A DNA stretch of 64,000 bases, from positions 24,423 through 88,422 of the forward strand of contig JASAMV010000646.1 of the NCBI GenBank assembly GCA_030248065.1, in the 5' to 3' direction. The position numbers and the translations under genes were made by a program. The notes under the pieces were generated by a model that had not been told where the DNA came from, ran no database searches, and saw nothing but the letters and a program-made list of their open reading frames with translations. Below, in pieces: positions 12,501 through 27,500 of the stretch. Numbering within the stretch: the stretch's first letter is position 1; each line of letters begins with the position of its first letter. The DNA is from Rhynchonema sp. JSB1_4. Lineage: Eukaryota; Nematoda; Chromadorea; Monhysterida; Xyalidae.

Positions 12501-15500
12501 GGCACCCGCTGTCGAGTACAATCCCGGTTTGTTTGCTGGGTATATTTATGGGATGGGTGCGGGTGAAACACTGGATGGAACGCACAATCGTGAAATAATT
12601 TATGCATATTTTAGTTGCTGAGCACCCAGTTTATGGACATCTATAGCTACCCACCAAGCAAAAGTTACGAAGGGCGAAATTAACAGCATTTGAGGAAGAA
12701 TGCCCAAAGACACAATCCCACCAAAATTTGACACCGGCTGTTCAAGTATTTCAGAAGCGGCCAAAGAGCAGGAGGTCTACAAGATGAGCGTGCGCACGTA
12801 CCGCGCCGAGAAGCGTTACGCGGTCACCGCCGGAAAATGGTATGGTCAGAATTCGGTTGCAACTTTTTCCAAGAGCTCACGGCTGATCTTGGTTTTTTCA
12901 AGTTTTCCTAAAAAAATTGCAAATTTCTCCAAACGCCAGCCGACAAGTCTGTCAGGTACTATGAATGCGAGGTGATGACCAATGGCTTCATGAAATTCGG
13001 TTGGATGGACATAAGTGCCGGGCCTGATGTGTCACTGGGCGAGGATGACAATTCCTATGGCTACGACGGCTACATTTGCAAGAAATGGCACAACGGACCC
13101 GAACCGTACGGCAAACCGTTCAAAATCGGAGACATTGTCGGCTGTTTCCTCGACATGAACGACAAGACCATTTGTGAGTTACCTACTGTATGTATATGTA
13201 AAGGTATATTTTACTTGATTGAAGATGCTTCCATGCTTTGAAAGCAAACAAAATACAGAGTGTTTGGTGCAAAATACGTCCAATCTCCGGTTACACGCAG
13301 TCCCAAAACTTTGAACACAACGTGACTAAAGTGCACAGGTTACGTTACAAAACTCTCAGAACCTGTGTTTTGAGTTGACCAGCGCGAGAATTGTTTCCGT
13401 GTCTTCAGCGACAAACACTTACGCTTACCGAAACCGAAAAATAACCAAATATCAAAAAACGCAAGTGCTGGAGTCATAAAACAAAAACAAAACGAAAACA
13501 GAAGAGTCGAGTACCATTGTACGACACATCTGTGGTCTGTGGACCACCGCGTTATTATCTAGAACAGTCGATTTTTCTCCGAATTGATGATATTTGAGTG
13601 GGTGTACCCCATCCATGGTTCGGGGACTGATAATTGTTACCTCAGAAACGAGCAGGTCAACAAACAATGAGAAATACTCATGTGGTCAACGCACATCGCC
13701 AACACAGCTTAATGCAGTACTTTTTCAAAATTGGGTAAAGCTGTCGAGTTTCGGTTACCTTCAGATAAAAACTAATTACGGAGCTTCGTATACGCGTATC
13801 GATTTTAAGATTAAAATCGATTACCGCAAACTCTCAATTTTCCAACTTTGCCAACCGACATCACGGAATAATTGCAGCGTTTTCGCTCAACGGCGAATTC
13901 CTGCTCGATCCATCCGGTGCCGAGATGGCGTTTGACTCGGTGCCGGTGAATGAGGGCTATGTGCCCGCATTCAGCATGGGACCCGGGCAGAAGGCACGAT
14001 TCAACTTTGGACAGGATGTCAACACGTTGAAGTACTTCACGACCACTGGTCTGCAGGATGGTTATGAACCGTTCTGTGTGTGAGTTCGGGGGCGGTTCGG
14101 GACACAATCGGTGTTTGTCTGTCTTTTTGTGTTGTGCTCACTGCGAAGAGACCGAAACTGATGAAGAAATATACTGTTTGACCTGCCTGCCCAGTTGAGA
14201 GAATCCAATTTTTAGTTTACTGTACTTCTGTTTGGGGCCAAAACTTTCCGTTTTAACCTGGCAACACAAACGGAATTTCAGGACAGGACAAAATGGATAG
14301 TCCAGAAAAATGCATGATATGGGCGTGATAACAAGATGTGGGGAAATATTCTGCTTTGATGCATAGTCTACCGACCCGACAACAACGAAAGCGTGTAGGA
14401 AAGCAAAATGCGGTCGGTGCATCAGGTCATCATCAGTCCAAATACTCCACTACCAACGCTAATGAACAAGTGCACGGCAACATAGCTAATGTTGCAGCAA
14501 CATGTACCGTCTGATGCCGTTGTGGTACGCGAAGGACCTGCCGATCTATGAGAGTGCCGCGGTGGACACCCCGGGCGGTGAGATTGAGGTGGTCAGACAG
14601 GCAGCCACAGCTGGAAACCCACCCGGACTCAAGGTTAGGCTCATTTCTGATCAGGCGTGAGCGTTGAGCACTGTTCATAGTTAGGCCTTTGGGTGACGTT
14701 CACAGTTAACCCTCCAGTTTCAAGTTGATATTTTTGGACAGCTCGGTATAGGCCTAACTATGGCCAAACAGAAATCAGTAACTAGCGACCTTCAGAACCT
14801 AATCCGCAAGTTTAGGCTAAAATTCAAGCAGTAATTATAGCGACCGTGTGTTAAGCAATAACAAATGGGGCTTCGTTCGGTGCGCAGCAACCTTGACTGA
14901 TCACCAAATTCTGTCTATCCCTGCTTGAAACATCACAGGTCAAACACAACGTCGGCTTGAGCGGTATGTCGCCGATTCACACGATGCAGTTCGTCAAGCT
15001 GAGCATGCCGGTCAGATGCAACGACACGTTCGTCAAGAACAAGTGTGTGACGTAAAGTATTTTTTTAGTTTAGTAAATTTGTGAATATTTTTTCAAAAAC
15101 AAATCTTTTCCTCAATCACAGGGATCGCAAGCAGCTGCACGAAAATCTGCAGCAAATGCACGATGAGCACTATGGGGTTAGCAAGATCAAGATGCCGACC
15201 ATACCTGAGGAGTTCCTGGCACCGCCCACCGGCAAGAAGGGCAAACGCGCTAAGGTGGGCTGGCAATAGAAAAAAATTTGGTCCCACAACGCGCGAAAAT
15301 AGTCGATGAGCAATCCAACACGAGAGGATCATATAATAGTATCCAAGGAACTCAAGTTCTGCATAGGAGCAATGCAGAAAAAAGCACCTGCAACGTCAGT
15401 TTTGTGTTCGGCAAGCTTGCAGGCCCAAAAAAGATTTCAAGCCCTAATCTACGAGACATAATTTCTCGCACACGGTGTTTAAACTTGCTCTGACAGACGT

Positions 15501-18500
15501 ATTTTACGGGGATCATAACATCATACGGGATAGTCAGTCAATCGAAAACCGCAGTGTTTTCAGTCCAAAACGCCCGGTCCGGAGTCACGTGACCCATCGC
15601 AATCCCGTGCTGCTTCCCCAGCCCCCGAGGACGCGAAGAAGAAAATGGGAAAGACGCATAGTTTGGATCACGAAGGGCGCGCTTCGAGGGCACTCACTCC
15701 AGAATCTGCTGCTGTCAGGTCTGCGGGGTTCTTTCTGCCCAAGGGATTATTGACTGTTTCGTTTGCACGATCTTTCATTCATTTGTTGTATGTTATATTA
15801 TCTGGTTTGGCTTCCACTAATGTTGGTACACATTCTAACACGCAACCACTGTTAACTCGTTTGACAATTAATCAGGAACATGTTTGTGTTCAACCTAATC
15901 TAACGGCCAGAGTGTGCGGTGTGTGTCTTCAGCCAACGTCGTCGCATTCGTACACTGGTCAACTTTGGCATGTTCAATTTTGAGGATAGCGTTCTGGCAC
16001 TGCTGCCGTTGGAATCAACTGAACAACCAGCTGATCCATCGCTGCTTTTTAAGACCATTCGGTAACTTTTTAGTTTGAAAAAATATAATACTTCAGTTTA
16101 TTATACTTACACATACACTGTTCTGTTAAACAAGCCCCAGAAATCGGTTTTCTCATAAGGTCTGGTCTGATCACTGCTTGCATTGCATTACTTGGGCCCG
16201 GGTTAAAAGCGAATTCAGCCACAATTCCAGGAAAACAGGTTTTGATTTGTGATCTTCTCATTACCGCACACCTTGCACCACCCATAACCGCTTGTATATG
16301 CACCCGCATGCTCCACCCAACGCATGGGCCCGTGAAACATCACACACTCACTGACACGCACACACACTGCACTGACCGTCCATTTTCAGAGAGAAGGCTT
16401 TGACCGATTTTCGATTGGCGAAAAAATTCGGCATTTTTGATGACGGGCTTGAATGGCTGTACGTGCCTGAGGACCCGTCACACTCTGACGAGTCCGATCA
16501 CCACCATCACGGCTGCACTGCCACCACTGATGCACGACGGGGCACCGCCGGCAAATTTGCACGCCATAACTCGTGTCCCCCGTAAGCTTGAGATATACGC
16601 TCACCTAGTGTGTGTGCGAATGCTGTGCCTGTCTGCTGTTGCTGCTGTTACTGTGGTGGACCGCACTGACATGCGCACTGGTCATCATGGCAAGCGTTTC
16701 GCGCAGCGAAGTGCTTGCCAATGTTTAGCATTGCATGGTTTCTGAATGGAAACAGCAAAATGATTGCAAACGCATGCTGTGTTTGGAGTTATGTATTTTA
16801 ACTGCGCTGTGAGCCAGCTCATCAATTTTATCAAAATGCCCACAAAAACACACATTTGGAATACATAATATACATTTCACCCGCAGCTTTTCAATCTATT
16901 ATTTTTGTCATCGTTGTTGTATATATTTTGTTCGACCAGCCAAATATACCCGTGTGCCCATTCTGTGTTTTAGTGGCTCAGAAGTGGATACAATGCCTGG
17001 GGCTGGTGGTGAACGAAAAAGTCGATCTTTGCTCGCATCTGTTGGCGACAAAATTCGCGAGGCCAGCGCCAGCCGACAACGAAAGTATGGATTAGACACA
17101 CGGATTTCATCCGTTTTGGTTTGCAACCACACAGATGATACCTACAGATGTGAAATAGTGAACACCAACACGATATCAAGCATGTTCCTCTCTTGTGTTT
17201 ACATATAGGCTATGCGTAGAGCAGGTGGGAACTTCAGAGTGATGCCGGTAAGATCATAACTTCACCACCAAGCAGACCATAACGGATGCAGATGCTTTTT
17301 TATGTAGGAACAGCATTTGGCGTTGCTCCCATGAATCACGGCACAGCCGCTTTTTTGATCAAACCGAGCTTTTGTTGTCAATACAATTGTGATTTTGTTG
17401 CTTTAGTTGTGAGGTTGGTTCGGCCGATTTCTACCAAGAACCATGCATGAATGTTGTTTTTATTAAAGAAACAGCCTAAAATCGGATCGCACATACTACG
17501 ATACCTTAATTTTGACTTCGATGAGTACCTATCGCGTACTTCGACAAAAATACATACAGTAGTAGGTAAACTTTGTAATCCATATTTGTTAAAAAATAAT
17601 CAAAATATTCTTCAGGCGCGACGCCAGTGAAGCGCGAAGCGCGATTCCAGAGGCGACCACGGTTGAGGGCGATGGCGAGGCACCACCAATGGACATGGAA
17701 TTGGGTGGCATGACTGCGCCTGCCGGTTTGTTGTTCTTTGTTTTTGTAACGTTTCATTCCCCTTTTTAGTTTGAAACGTTGTTTCAAAAAATTTATGGCA
17801 TGTTTAGAGAGCAGTGCACGAAACTGTCGCTCGTTTACTGCGATAACACAGCAGAATGACTTATATTTTGACCTTTGAAGTGGGGCCCTGGATCCTGATA
17901 CAATTGGATTTCAGGCATCTCAAACGTTACAGCGGCGCCCTTGTTAAGTGTAGGCAAATCGGGTAAATTCTTGCTTTGTGCACACTTTCCCGCAATTATT
18001 ATTGGTTTCCTATCATTAAGTTATTCACGTGTGCTATGATCATACGTTGCAATCATTTGATCTGATAAAATATTATTTAGTTTCTGTCACGCACTTTCTC
18101 TGTTTCCTCGGTTTGATTCCTCAGGTTACTGTTTGTTTGTTTGTCTCCAAAACTACACGTTTAATGTCGTTCGACTCAGTAACACCTTGGCACAATGGTC
18201 CAACTAAAAAACGGACTATAGCATCAGAAGAGTTCAGAAGAAGCGTGACTGGCTCACATCACTGCACAACATTGAGATTATTTCAGAGCGTGATGGTATG
18301 CTGTAATATTGGCACACATAACTGGAATATGCCCAAGAAAAGTACAGAGCTCTAAGGGGTCTATTAACGCTGTTCGGAAGATTAATGTGACAAAAAATGG
18401 GCGCAAAATGTGATTTTCAAGACAAAACAATCATTTCCAGCTCCGACGGATTCGAAAAAACACGGCAAAAAAGTGAAGATCACAGCGAAGACATCGTCGC

Positions 18501-21500
18501 TTGGTGGATCAGGCGCCGGACCTGATAAGCAGGACGATGACACGTGGGAGATGCAGCAGATGATTGAACAGGTGTACCTACATACCTCAAGCTGACATCT
18601 GGAGGGTCGTAAAATTCGGACCTAAATTTTAGCCTGAAATCAGCTGATGCACAGTGGTTGATGATAAACAATTTTTGAAAGCCAGCATGCTCGTTTTGCT
18701 GACCTCAGAATTGGGTGGGTTTGCTTTGACCGGCAGGAATGGCCTCACCCTGGTGTGCTGGTTTACAATGCTAGCACAACAGTGCTGACTCCTTGTGCGG
18801 CCGGCCGTGTATACCCGCTGTGCATTCTCGAAAAGTCAATGTTTGGAGAAAAACTCTCCCACTCGTTTGGCGGAAATATAATAATTGACACCAACAACCG
18901 TTGTCGTATCCTCAACCGGGAGCTCGAATCCTAAAATCGCAATCACCCTTTGTTGCCTGCATGCAGATTGACGAGTACTACTACGCCGTACGCATCTTCC
19001 CATCTCAAGACCCCGGCCAGGTGTGGGTCGGCTGGGTGGCGCCCTCGTTCCATTATCACGGCAATTCGTTCTCGTTGGAGGACAACGTACGACACGCCAA
19101 ATACGTTGAACTTGACGATCAGGGAAAACAAGTCAGCGACAGGTTAGTCGTGGTGCGTTAAAAGTCGAAAATCGGCTTTTGTCGCAAAAATGGTAAAGAA
19201 ACACAGTGCACACATCTGTGGTCATGGTAATACGTAAGTAAACATGATGGCAGGCGCGAAACTTGGGCATCGATTTTGAACAGAATTCTCAATGGCAAAC
19301 TGCGCGGTACATTTTAAGCAATCGGAAAAATATATCGATTATATCAATTAGGCTCGATCGGACAGGTACCATCAATTTATATTGGATTTGCAGCATCGAA
19401 ATGCGTAACTGCTTCATGCTTAACGGCCAGCACCTGCTCGACCAGGCAGGCGACACCGGCCAAAGCACCAAAGTGTCCGGCGTGCTGATTGGCTGCTTGA
19501 TTGACACGTCAACCGGCGAACTGGCATTCATGGTCAACGGCCACTACACCGGCGTGCATTTCAAGGTTGGAAAGTGTCGTTGAGTCAGTTGTTGGGAAAG
19601 TCACTGTCAGTCACTGTCAGTTCATTGTGAAAGTCGTTTTTTGAACTATGTACATAGCTGCGAAAGCCGCACGTTTAGTGGTCGTGAAAGTCATTTTTAA
19701 AGTCGTTGCGAATATCAATTGGAAAGTCGTTGTCAGAAGGTCACAAACATATTGTTGTGATACAATTCAACTTTTCTTCATTCCAGCTCGAACCCGGTGC
19801 GTTGGTCTACCCAGCTGCTGTGTTCATGCCGTTGAGTCACGACGTTCTGCAGTTTGAGCTCGGCAGAATCAAGGTGGGTATGAGAGTTTCGAAAATTTCA
19901 ATCCTTTTAGTAAGCCATGCCACTTTTCAAGCAAAGCCTACCCCGAACCTTTGCATTACAGTACACGCTGCCAGTCACTTCGGTGATGTTCAAAAGTGCG
20001 CACAAACAAATGTTGCCCGTATTCCCGCCGCGATTGAAGTTGCACGCAATGCAGCCCTTCCAATGGGCCAGGGTACCGAACAAGACATTACGGTTGGTCA
20101 CCACCTAAGATTTTCAAAAGTGTGTCGCCAGGACAGAATAAAAGTGACCTTTAAAGGACCACCGCGCTGAAACTGTCCGACACGAGGGGCTGGTCGGTGT
20201 TGTGCGATGACCCAGTGCGCATGATGGCGGTTTATGTGCCAGAAAAGGTTCGACCTCAAAGTTTCTTGTTGATGTTTCATTATGACCAGATAATGGTGAC
20301 GCGCACGTGACACGCTTTTCGTCCACCTTTTTCAAGTACAATCACTTACTGTTGCATGTCTTGCCCACAGTGGATGAGCAACGCTCACTGTTTTGGATCT
20401 TGATGTTTCTGACTACACGGTGCAATGCGTACAGCACATAGCTGGTCAATCTATTGCGTTTGGTGCTGTTTGTGGGCTGTGAAGATTTTCATTTCGGCTG
20501 TTCTTTTTGTTCGACCAAAGTTTCTGTAAAACATTAGCACCAAAATATCACAAGATCAGTGAAAATCATACCCACTTGCATCGTGATGTTTCACACAGCA
20601 CATGCAAGCACACACTCCATGCTTTCAATGTTGTACCGTATCCCTTCACGTGTGTGTACTGTACGTGTTTGGGGTGTATGCCAAATTGCAGGACTGCTGC
20701 TTCGACATGCTGGAGTTGATCGAGATCGAACCCTATCAGTTCTTCCACAAACAGACCCTGGGTCTCTATTGCAAGCTGTGCGCACAGGGTAACCTGAAAG
20801 TGGCGCACTACCTTTGCTCACACGTCAATCAGGACCAATTGCTATATGTCATCAAGAATCACTGTGAGTTTGCCTATCTAGCCGGCATATGCTTCAAAAT
20901 CACTTGATTGTTGTTAGTGCTCACTACATGTGTATGTTGTATTCTATTCTCTTGGTGTCTGTGTCTTACCTTTGGGCACCATTCTGGCATTCTTTTTATT
21001 ATCATGATGAAGAAAGGAGCAACAACGGTTTGCAATTTATATAGGAGATGAAACATTGCATATTTTTTAATGCAGACCTCGCCGGACCGCTGCGATGCTC
21101 ATTCTACGAACTGTTGATTGCATTGCATCTGGCACCACACGCTGCAGCACGGTATGTATGTATGTATTGTTGATTGAACGTTGTCGTGCCACACTTTTTG
21201 AAGTTTCGTACTTCCATTTCTAGTTTAGGAAGAGAAAAGCTTCAATCTAAGTTGTAATAAGTCCTAATGAAGTCGAGGATTCTCATGATTTTAGATTTGT
21301 CCATCCAGAACGAATATTTTTTTAGTTTTTTAAATGTTTTAAAAATTCCCGCCAGAATGTGGACCAACGGCGAGTACATCGTGCCTTTGGTGCCCGAACT
21401 TCGCACGAAGAATGTGTTTAGCGACGAAGGGGAGGAGATCTTCCCGCAGCTGTTGCATCCCACGTACTCGATTCGACCCACAATGCGTGCGGAGGATGTC

Positions 21501-24500
21501 AGGGACATCAGCACGTTAGTCATCTTTTTCTCTTCTTTTTTCCACTTTTTAGGACTCCAGAAGGTAGCCACATAACCGTTGGGGCCTGGCAATACCAGTG
21601 GTGTCGTTGAGAAATCGAAAATTTCCCAACCCAACCCAAATTTTGGGTAACCCCAATCACCAGGAGGTAACCTTCTTCCATCCAACGACACAATTGGGCG
21701 CCACCGTTACCTAACGACGACCAGATGATTTTTTTTTCTCGGCCAAGGCTCAATTGAGATCTTTTGCATCCGAGCCCAGTCTAATTAAAGTGCCAGATGT
21801 CCAAAACAAAGGGTCGTCCAAACTTCAAGACTTGCTCACGTAAGGGGGTCAAGGAAATAGCGAACCAACCACCCTCGGGCCCCTCCCCAAACTGGAGTGC
21901 GTAATACAGGATCAGGTACAATTTACGTTTGGCTCATAAGTGAGTGTGTGGGGACTTTCCGACCACCCAATAATGCAACCCAGCAATAATGCACAGTCTG
22001 AGCAACGCCGACACCAAACTGCAACCACCGGCATTCAATTTTGACGCGCTGAAACAACATACGATGGAGTCATTGGAGGAGGCGACCATCCACGCGGTCA
22101 TGAATTGCAGAGATCTGATCGGACAGGACACGTTCTATCATTTTCAGTCGGTTTTCTCTTCTCATTTTATTTGGCATTGTGCGCTAGGACTTTTAATTTT
22201 GGTGTTCGATTTACAGAAAATATTTGTTTGTGCTTTTTTGCTAATAAGCGATCAAAACGTGGTTTTCAGACCCCTGTTGTTGTTGTTCGACTATCTCCTG
22301 GTGGTGGGTCTGATTTCCGATGATGACATTCGTCATTTGCTCGTCATTATGGACCCGGCCGATTTTGATCTGAAGTGGCGCGCTGGTTTGTTGGCGTTGA
22401 CACTTGTTGATGTTTCATTTCAGCCAGGCTGTGCATAACAAATGGCTCCATTGTGTCATAACGTGACTATATACGAGCACGCCTGGCCTGCGTATGGTCA
22501 TCCACAAATATGCGTAGGATAGAGTCAGACAATGGTGTTGTTCAGATTTTCTCTATTTGTATGAACATTTCGAAATGCCGCAGGCACCACCCAGAAGGGT
22601 CTTTTCGATGTCGAGCTGGCTGAGGGTGTCAAGATTCAGATCTGTCAAGTGCTGGGTCACATGTGCGACATTCAACAACGACATCGCGTCGAGTCGCTGG
22701 TATCGTTTGGCGAAGCGTTCGTCGCTGAGGTGTGCAAAATGTTACATATATTTTCATTTGTTTTTAGATGCAAGTGGTATTTATTTCTGTCAAATTAATT
22801 GTCAATTCGCATGAAGGTGCAAGCCGATCAACAGAAACGCTATCTCGAGATCAAAGCCACCGATCTGTCGCCGGCCGAAGCGGCCAGGAAGACCAAAGAA
22901 TTCCGATGTCCGCCAAAGGAACAGGTCAGCTTATTTTCAGCAGATGCACTTCTTGAAAAACGAACAAGAACAATTCTGATAAATGTTTCCAGATGCAACG
23001 TCTGCTGAGCTGCAAAGCACCTGGTACGATGCCCGGAGCTGAGCTCGGAGAAGAGGAGGAGTGCCCAATGAGCGACAGTCTGCAGGCGAATCTGAAGGAT
23101 TTCTGCACCATCATGGTAAATTTGTCATCGTACCATACTTTTGGTGCCGCTACCTTTCTTTATCAAATATGTGACCTAACCCAGGTATTGGCAGCTTTAT
23201 TGAACAGAAACGTCAGTTTTTCCACAAATAATGTAGTTTTCACACTCAAATTCTCTTCCAGCTGAGCAAGATCAGCGGCGCCAAGAAAGCTGCGGAGGAG
23301 GCGGAGGCGGCAAAAAGTGCCGAGCTGATACCGATCGAAGAGGACAACCAATGGGTGGACAAACTGGCGACCACAATCGTGAAGGTGCCACCACCGATCG
23401 AGTCGAAAGAGGAGGAGAAGCTGTTGGGCGGAGGTACGTGCACGTAGCGCAGTCGGTTGGACGAGTGCAGGCACATCATAGATGTGTTCGGGTCTGGTCG
23501 AAGACAAATCTCGGCTTTGGGTATTCCAGCTTCCTGTCGATCGGTTGAATTGTTTTGCACATTTCACTGTTGAAATTTCGGTCCCAACTGTGACCAACCT
23601 GATCGTCTAATTTGATATCTGCTGGAGCCAGATATGATGCTCCGACTGTGTGACATAAAACAGCTCACGGCATATATTTCGGAACAACTGCCTCCGTGAG
23701 TCGTGAAGTGCTGCACCAAAAGAACTGTCGACACAAAACGCTACATAACCGTATGTGGTTCCAAACCACCACTATTTTCCTACAGAGCGTTTCCGTCGTA
23801 TGATCACGAACAATGTAAAACGCTGGGCGACCGAGCATTTCGTCGAGAATCCAAATTTGATCCGCGAAATGTTCCAGCTGCTGTTGCGCTGCTACAACGG
23901 CATAAATGAGGTGAGAGCTCGTCATCCTGTGAATGTTTTGAAAGAGAAAATCAATATTGACAATCAACTGTATATAAATGAAAAAACACGCACATAGAAG
24001 AGAAGTAGGGACTGTGTTTAGAATACTAAGGTTTTTCTGAAATTGAAACTTTTGGATCAGACAGCAGTACTTTTGCAGCTGATGGCTTCAATCGACAAGA
24101 CCTACATCATTCACGAACGCAGCATTCAGGACGTGGAAGACTTTATGATCTATTTGAATCAGATCCGTGGCCTGTTGCACATTCAGTTTGAGACGGTCGA
24201 GGAGCTCATTCTCACCGAAAGTCTTCAGTTAGTTTTTGGGGCTTTTAAACATAGGTACATTCCACTGTATTATGTGGCAGTTTTCCTGATTTCTGAAATT
24301 ACGTATAATTATAATGCACCAAAATTGTGTGATGCACACAGGTGCACCATGTATAACTTTCGATGCACATTTAACGTGCATGTAGCTACACTACTGCTTC
24401 TTTATCGCTGACACATTGGTTGATGTTTCAAAAACCATGGCCAGACTAGCAGCTCTGTGGGTATGCCTATTTCCAACTACAGAATTTAGACAAAACGCCC

Positions 24501-27500
24501 AATTTAAACAAAAGACTTCACAAAAATCTGAACATCTTCCAGAAATCTGATGCACAATCGAATCTTCTTCCAACACCCCGACCTGATGCGTCTGCTGTCG
24601 GTGCACGAGAACGTGATGACGTTGATGATGAACCTTTTGAAATCAGGCAAACAGGAAGAGACGAGCACGCCGGAAGGGGAGCAGGTCGAGAGCACGCAGG
24701 CTGTGGTCAAGGTCGGTGAAACATTCATAGTAATATATCCGTCTGGGATGTCAAGTTTGTGTTGGTAATCGCTCGTCTCTGTCTTCGAGCATATTTCGAG
24801 GTAACGGTTTCGAGGAGCATGAAAGTTGTTTACTAAATATGCGTTGGGGTTGGGAACATCCATTACGCTCACCAAACTAAGGACATTCAAGTCGAAGTAT
24901 GCTTTGAAACAGTCACGTCACCAAGACAGCAAGGCCAGAGCCCGGACCAATCTCAGAGTTTGGTACTGGCGTCATGCATGAAAACACAAGGTTCCAAAGC
25001 CATGTGCATACACAACTGAAGTATAAAGGTAATTTACAAATTAAACCCCAGATCACACTATTCATATTCAGGACATCACCGACCTCGTGGTGTCGTGTTC
25101 CAAGTTCTTGTGCTACATCTGTCGTACGTCGCGTGCGAATCAGAAGGCCCTTTTTGAGCACTTGCCCTTCCTGCTTGACAATGCCACTATGTTGCTGTCA
25201 CGGGTATCGTTACGGGGATCGGTGAGTGGATCGGGGGAGTTTTGAGTATTTTTTCACATTTGGATTGTGACTTTTTGTGATGGATTGTTCTGTTCCACAT
25301 TTTTCTTTGTGGTGACGCTCTGCATAGTGAGTCCCAAAGATGTTATTCCACTACAAGGATGAAACAAGGGTAGAATGCGCGCGCAGAGATCTTGTCGAAA
25401 CGTCGAATGCTTACAGAACTTTGACGCAGCACCTTCATTATTGTAAACGGAGTTAGGTCCCTAGCTTCGTTTCGGAAAACGACACAATTACATAGCATCC
25501 AACTTGTATCCTCTCTGGTCAACGCCAGACTGCAATAGCGTCCTGCGCCTTGTCAATGTCAATAGAAAGGCACACATGGAACAGATCCAAGGTGTGAAAC
25601 ATCACCCAACTGACATTCAGGTGCCATTGGACGTCGCCTATTCGTCATTCATGGACAACAACGAATTGGCATTGGCGTTGAGGGAAGAGGACCTCGAGAA
25701 AATCACCATTTTCCTGTCCCGTTGCGGCCTGTCGGTGCGTTTTGGTGGGGGCAGTTTATGAATTTAGTTATCGGTCTGTTTTTGGTTCCTTATGTTACAC
25801 TGTACACGGATCGTTGCAACCGCACGGGCATTGATGATGAAATATCAAATAAAGTCGTGTGTCATCAATCCATACCACATACCATAGTCCTGTACACATA
25901 CCGTACCCGTTTTGCAGTCGAACAGCGACCACGTGGGTCGTGGCTACCCGGATCTCGGCTGGGACCCGATCGAGGGCGATCGCTACATTGAATTCCTGCG
26001 CTATTGCGTTTGGATCAACGGCGAAAACGTGGAAGAGAACGCGAATCTCGTCATTCGATTATTGATTCGACGACCCGAATGTTTGGGCACGGCGCTCAGG
26101 GGCGAAGGCAAAGGACTGTATGAGGTGGCTGGACAACGGGCTTGCATTTGGCAAAATTGTTACGCACTGTAGGGTATTGGGTTAGGCGTGGGTATAGGCA
26201 TACGCCCACACCCATCACATCAGGCGTGGCTTCGCACTTTTCGACTCAGGCTAAGTGGTTTCAGACTCAGTAGGTCCCATTTCCGCAATGGCCATGCAAT
26301 CGGCTAGTCCCGTTTCAGATCATGCAGATTGATTGACAAGCAGTGTGTGTTTGCTCTCTATGAAACACTGGCATAGAATTGAACCTGATTTGAGAATGGT
26401 TCGATTTTCATCATTGCTTCGTTGTGTCCCAAATGGCAGGTAAACTCATTTCTGTCAATATTGTGAAACATCAGTCATCACAATCTGCAGGCCATTCGCG
26501 AAGGCATCGCCATGTCTGAACAGATCTCCGCCTATCAACATGGATCCGTTGATCTGGCAGGTGGCGAGTATTTGAATGAGAACAAGTCAGTTCGGCTTTT
26601 CCATCTCAGCCAAAAGTTGCATAGGAAACAACGTGGTTTGGTTTCTAAATGCAACAATCACCCATACAAATCAGGACCTACCCATCGGAGAAGGACGAAG
26701 GACCTGAATACATCGACTTCGGTTCAGCGGTTATCGATTTCTACTCATCGTTGGTCGATCTATTGGCCAAATGTGCGCCCGACGCCGCGCAGATTCAGGC
26801 GGGCAAGGGCGAATCAGTGCGGGCCCGCGCCATTCTCAAATCGCTTATCAGCCTCGAAGATCTGGAATCGATTCTGCGATTGCGATTCACGTTGCCGAAC
26901 GTGGCTGGAAAATGGACGGATGGTTAGGGCTTTGTTTTTGTGTGAGAAATAAGTTTGCATTATTATTCGGTAGGGCCGTTGGGTTAAGCATTCGCTGGCA
27001 TGATGACGGCAACGCCCCTTTGTTTGTTTCAATCGAGATATAGTTTGGATTTCGTCCCGATCATTTGTTCCGGATTCTTCGTGATCTAAGTTTAAGGCTA
27101 AGTGAAGCATACCAGACTAGTATGCCTGATCAAATGGGCCTGAATTTTTAGGTTGTAGTGTAGGCTTTGGATTATTGCAATCAACAATATTGGTCACTGA
27201 TACCAACGATGTGATGGTGCACCGTTGCTGTCTGTGTTAATCGCGTTGACTTATGGTCGCACGCTCACTACTATATTTTAAGTCTACCTGCAGTGAAACC
27301 TCTCTAGAGACATCTTATAATGTTTCAGACATGAACCGGATGCCGCCTGGTCTCAAACCGCTGCACAAGCGTTCAGTGTTGTTGTTTTTGGATCGAGTCT
27401 ACACGGTCGAGTCGCAGGACATGTTCTTCCGACTGTTGGAACAGTCGTTTCTGCCTGATTTGAGGGCTGCCACCATGCTCGATACGGTGCGATTTTATTT

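Noticed and set aside
12955..12957. AG at GTCTGTCAG as acceptor for the SPRY2 exon
   Set aside because: It gives the wrong frame; the AG ending at 12939 restores YYECEV in phase.
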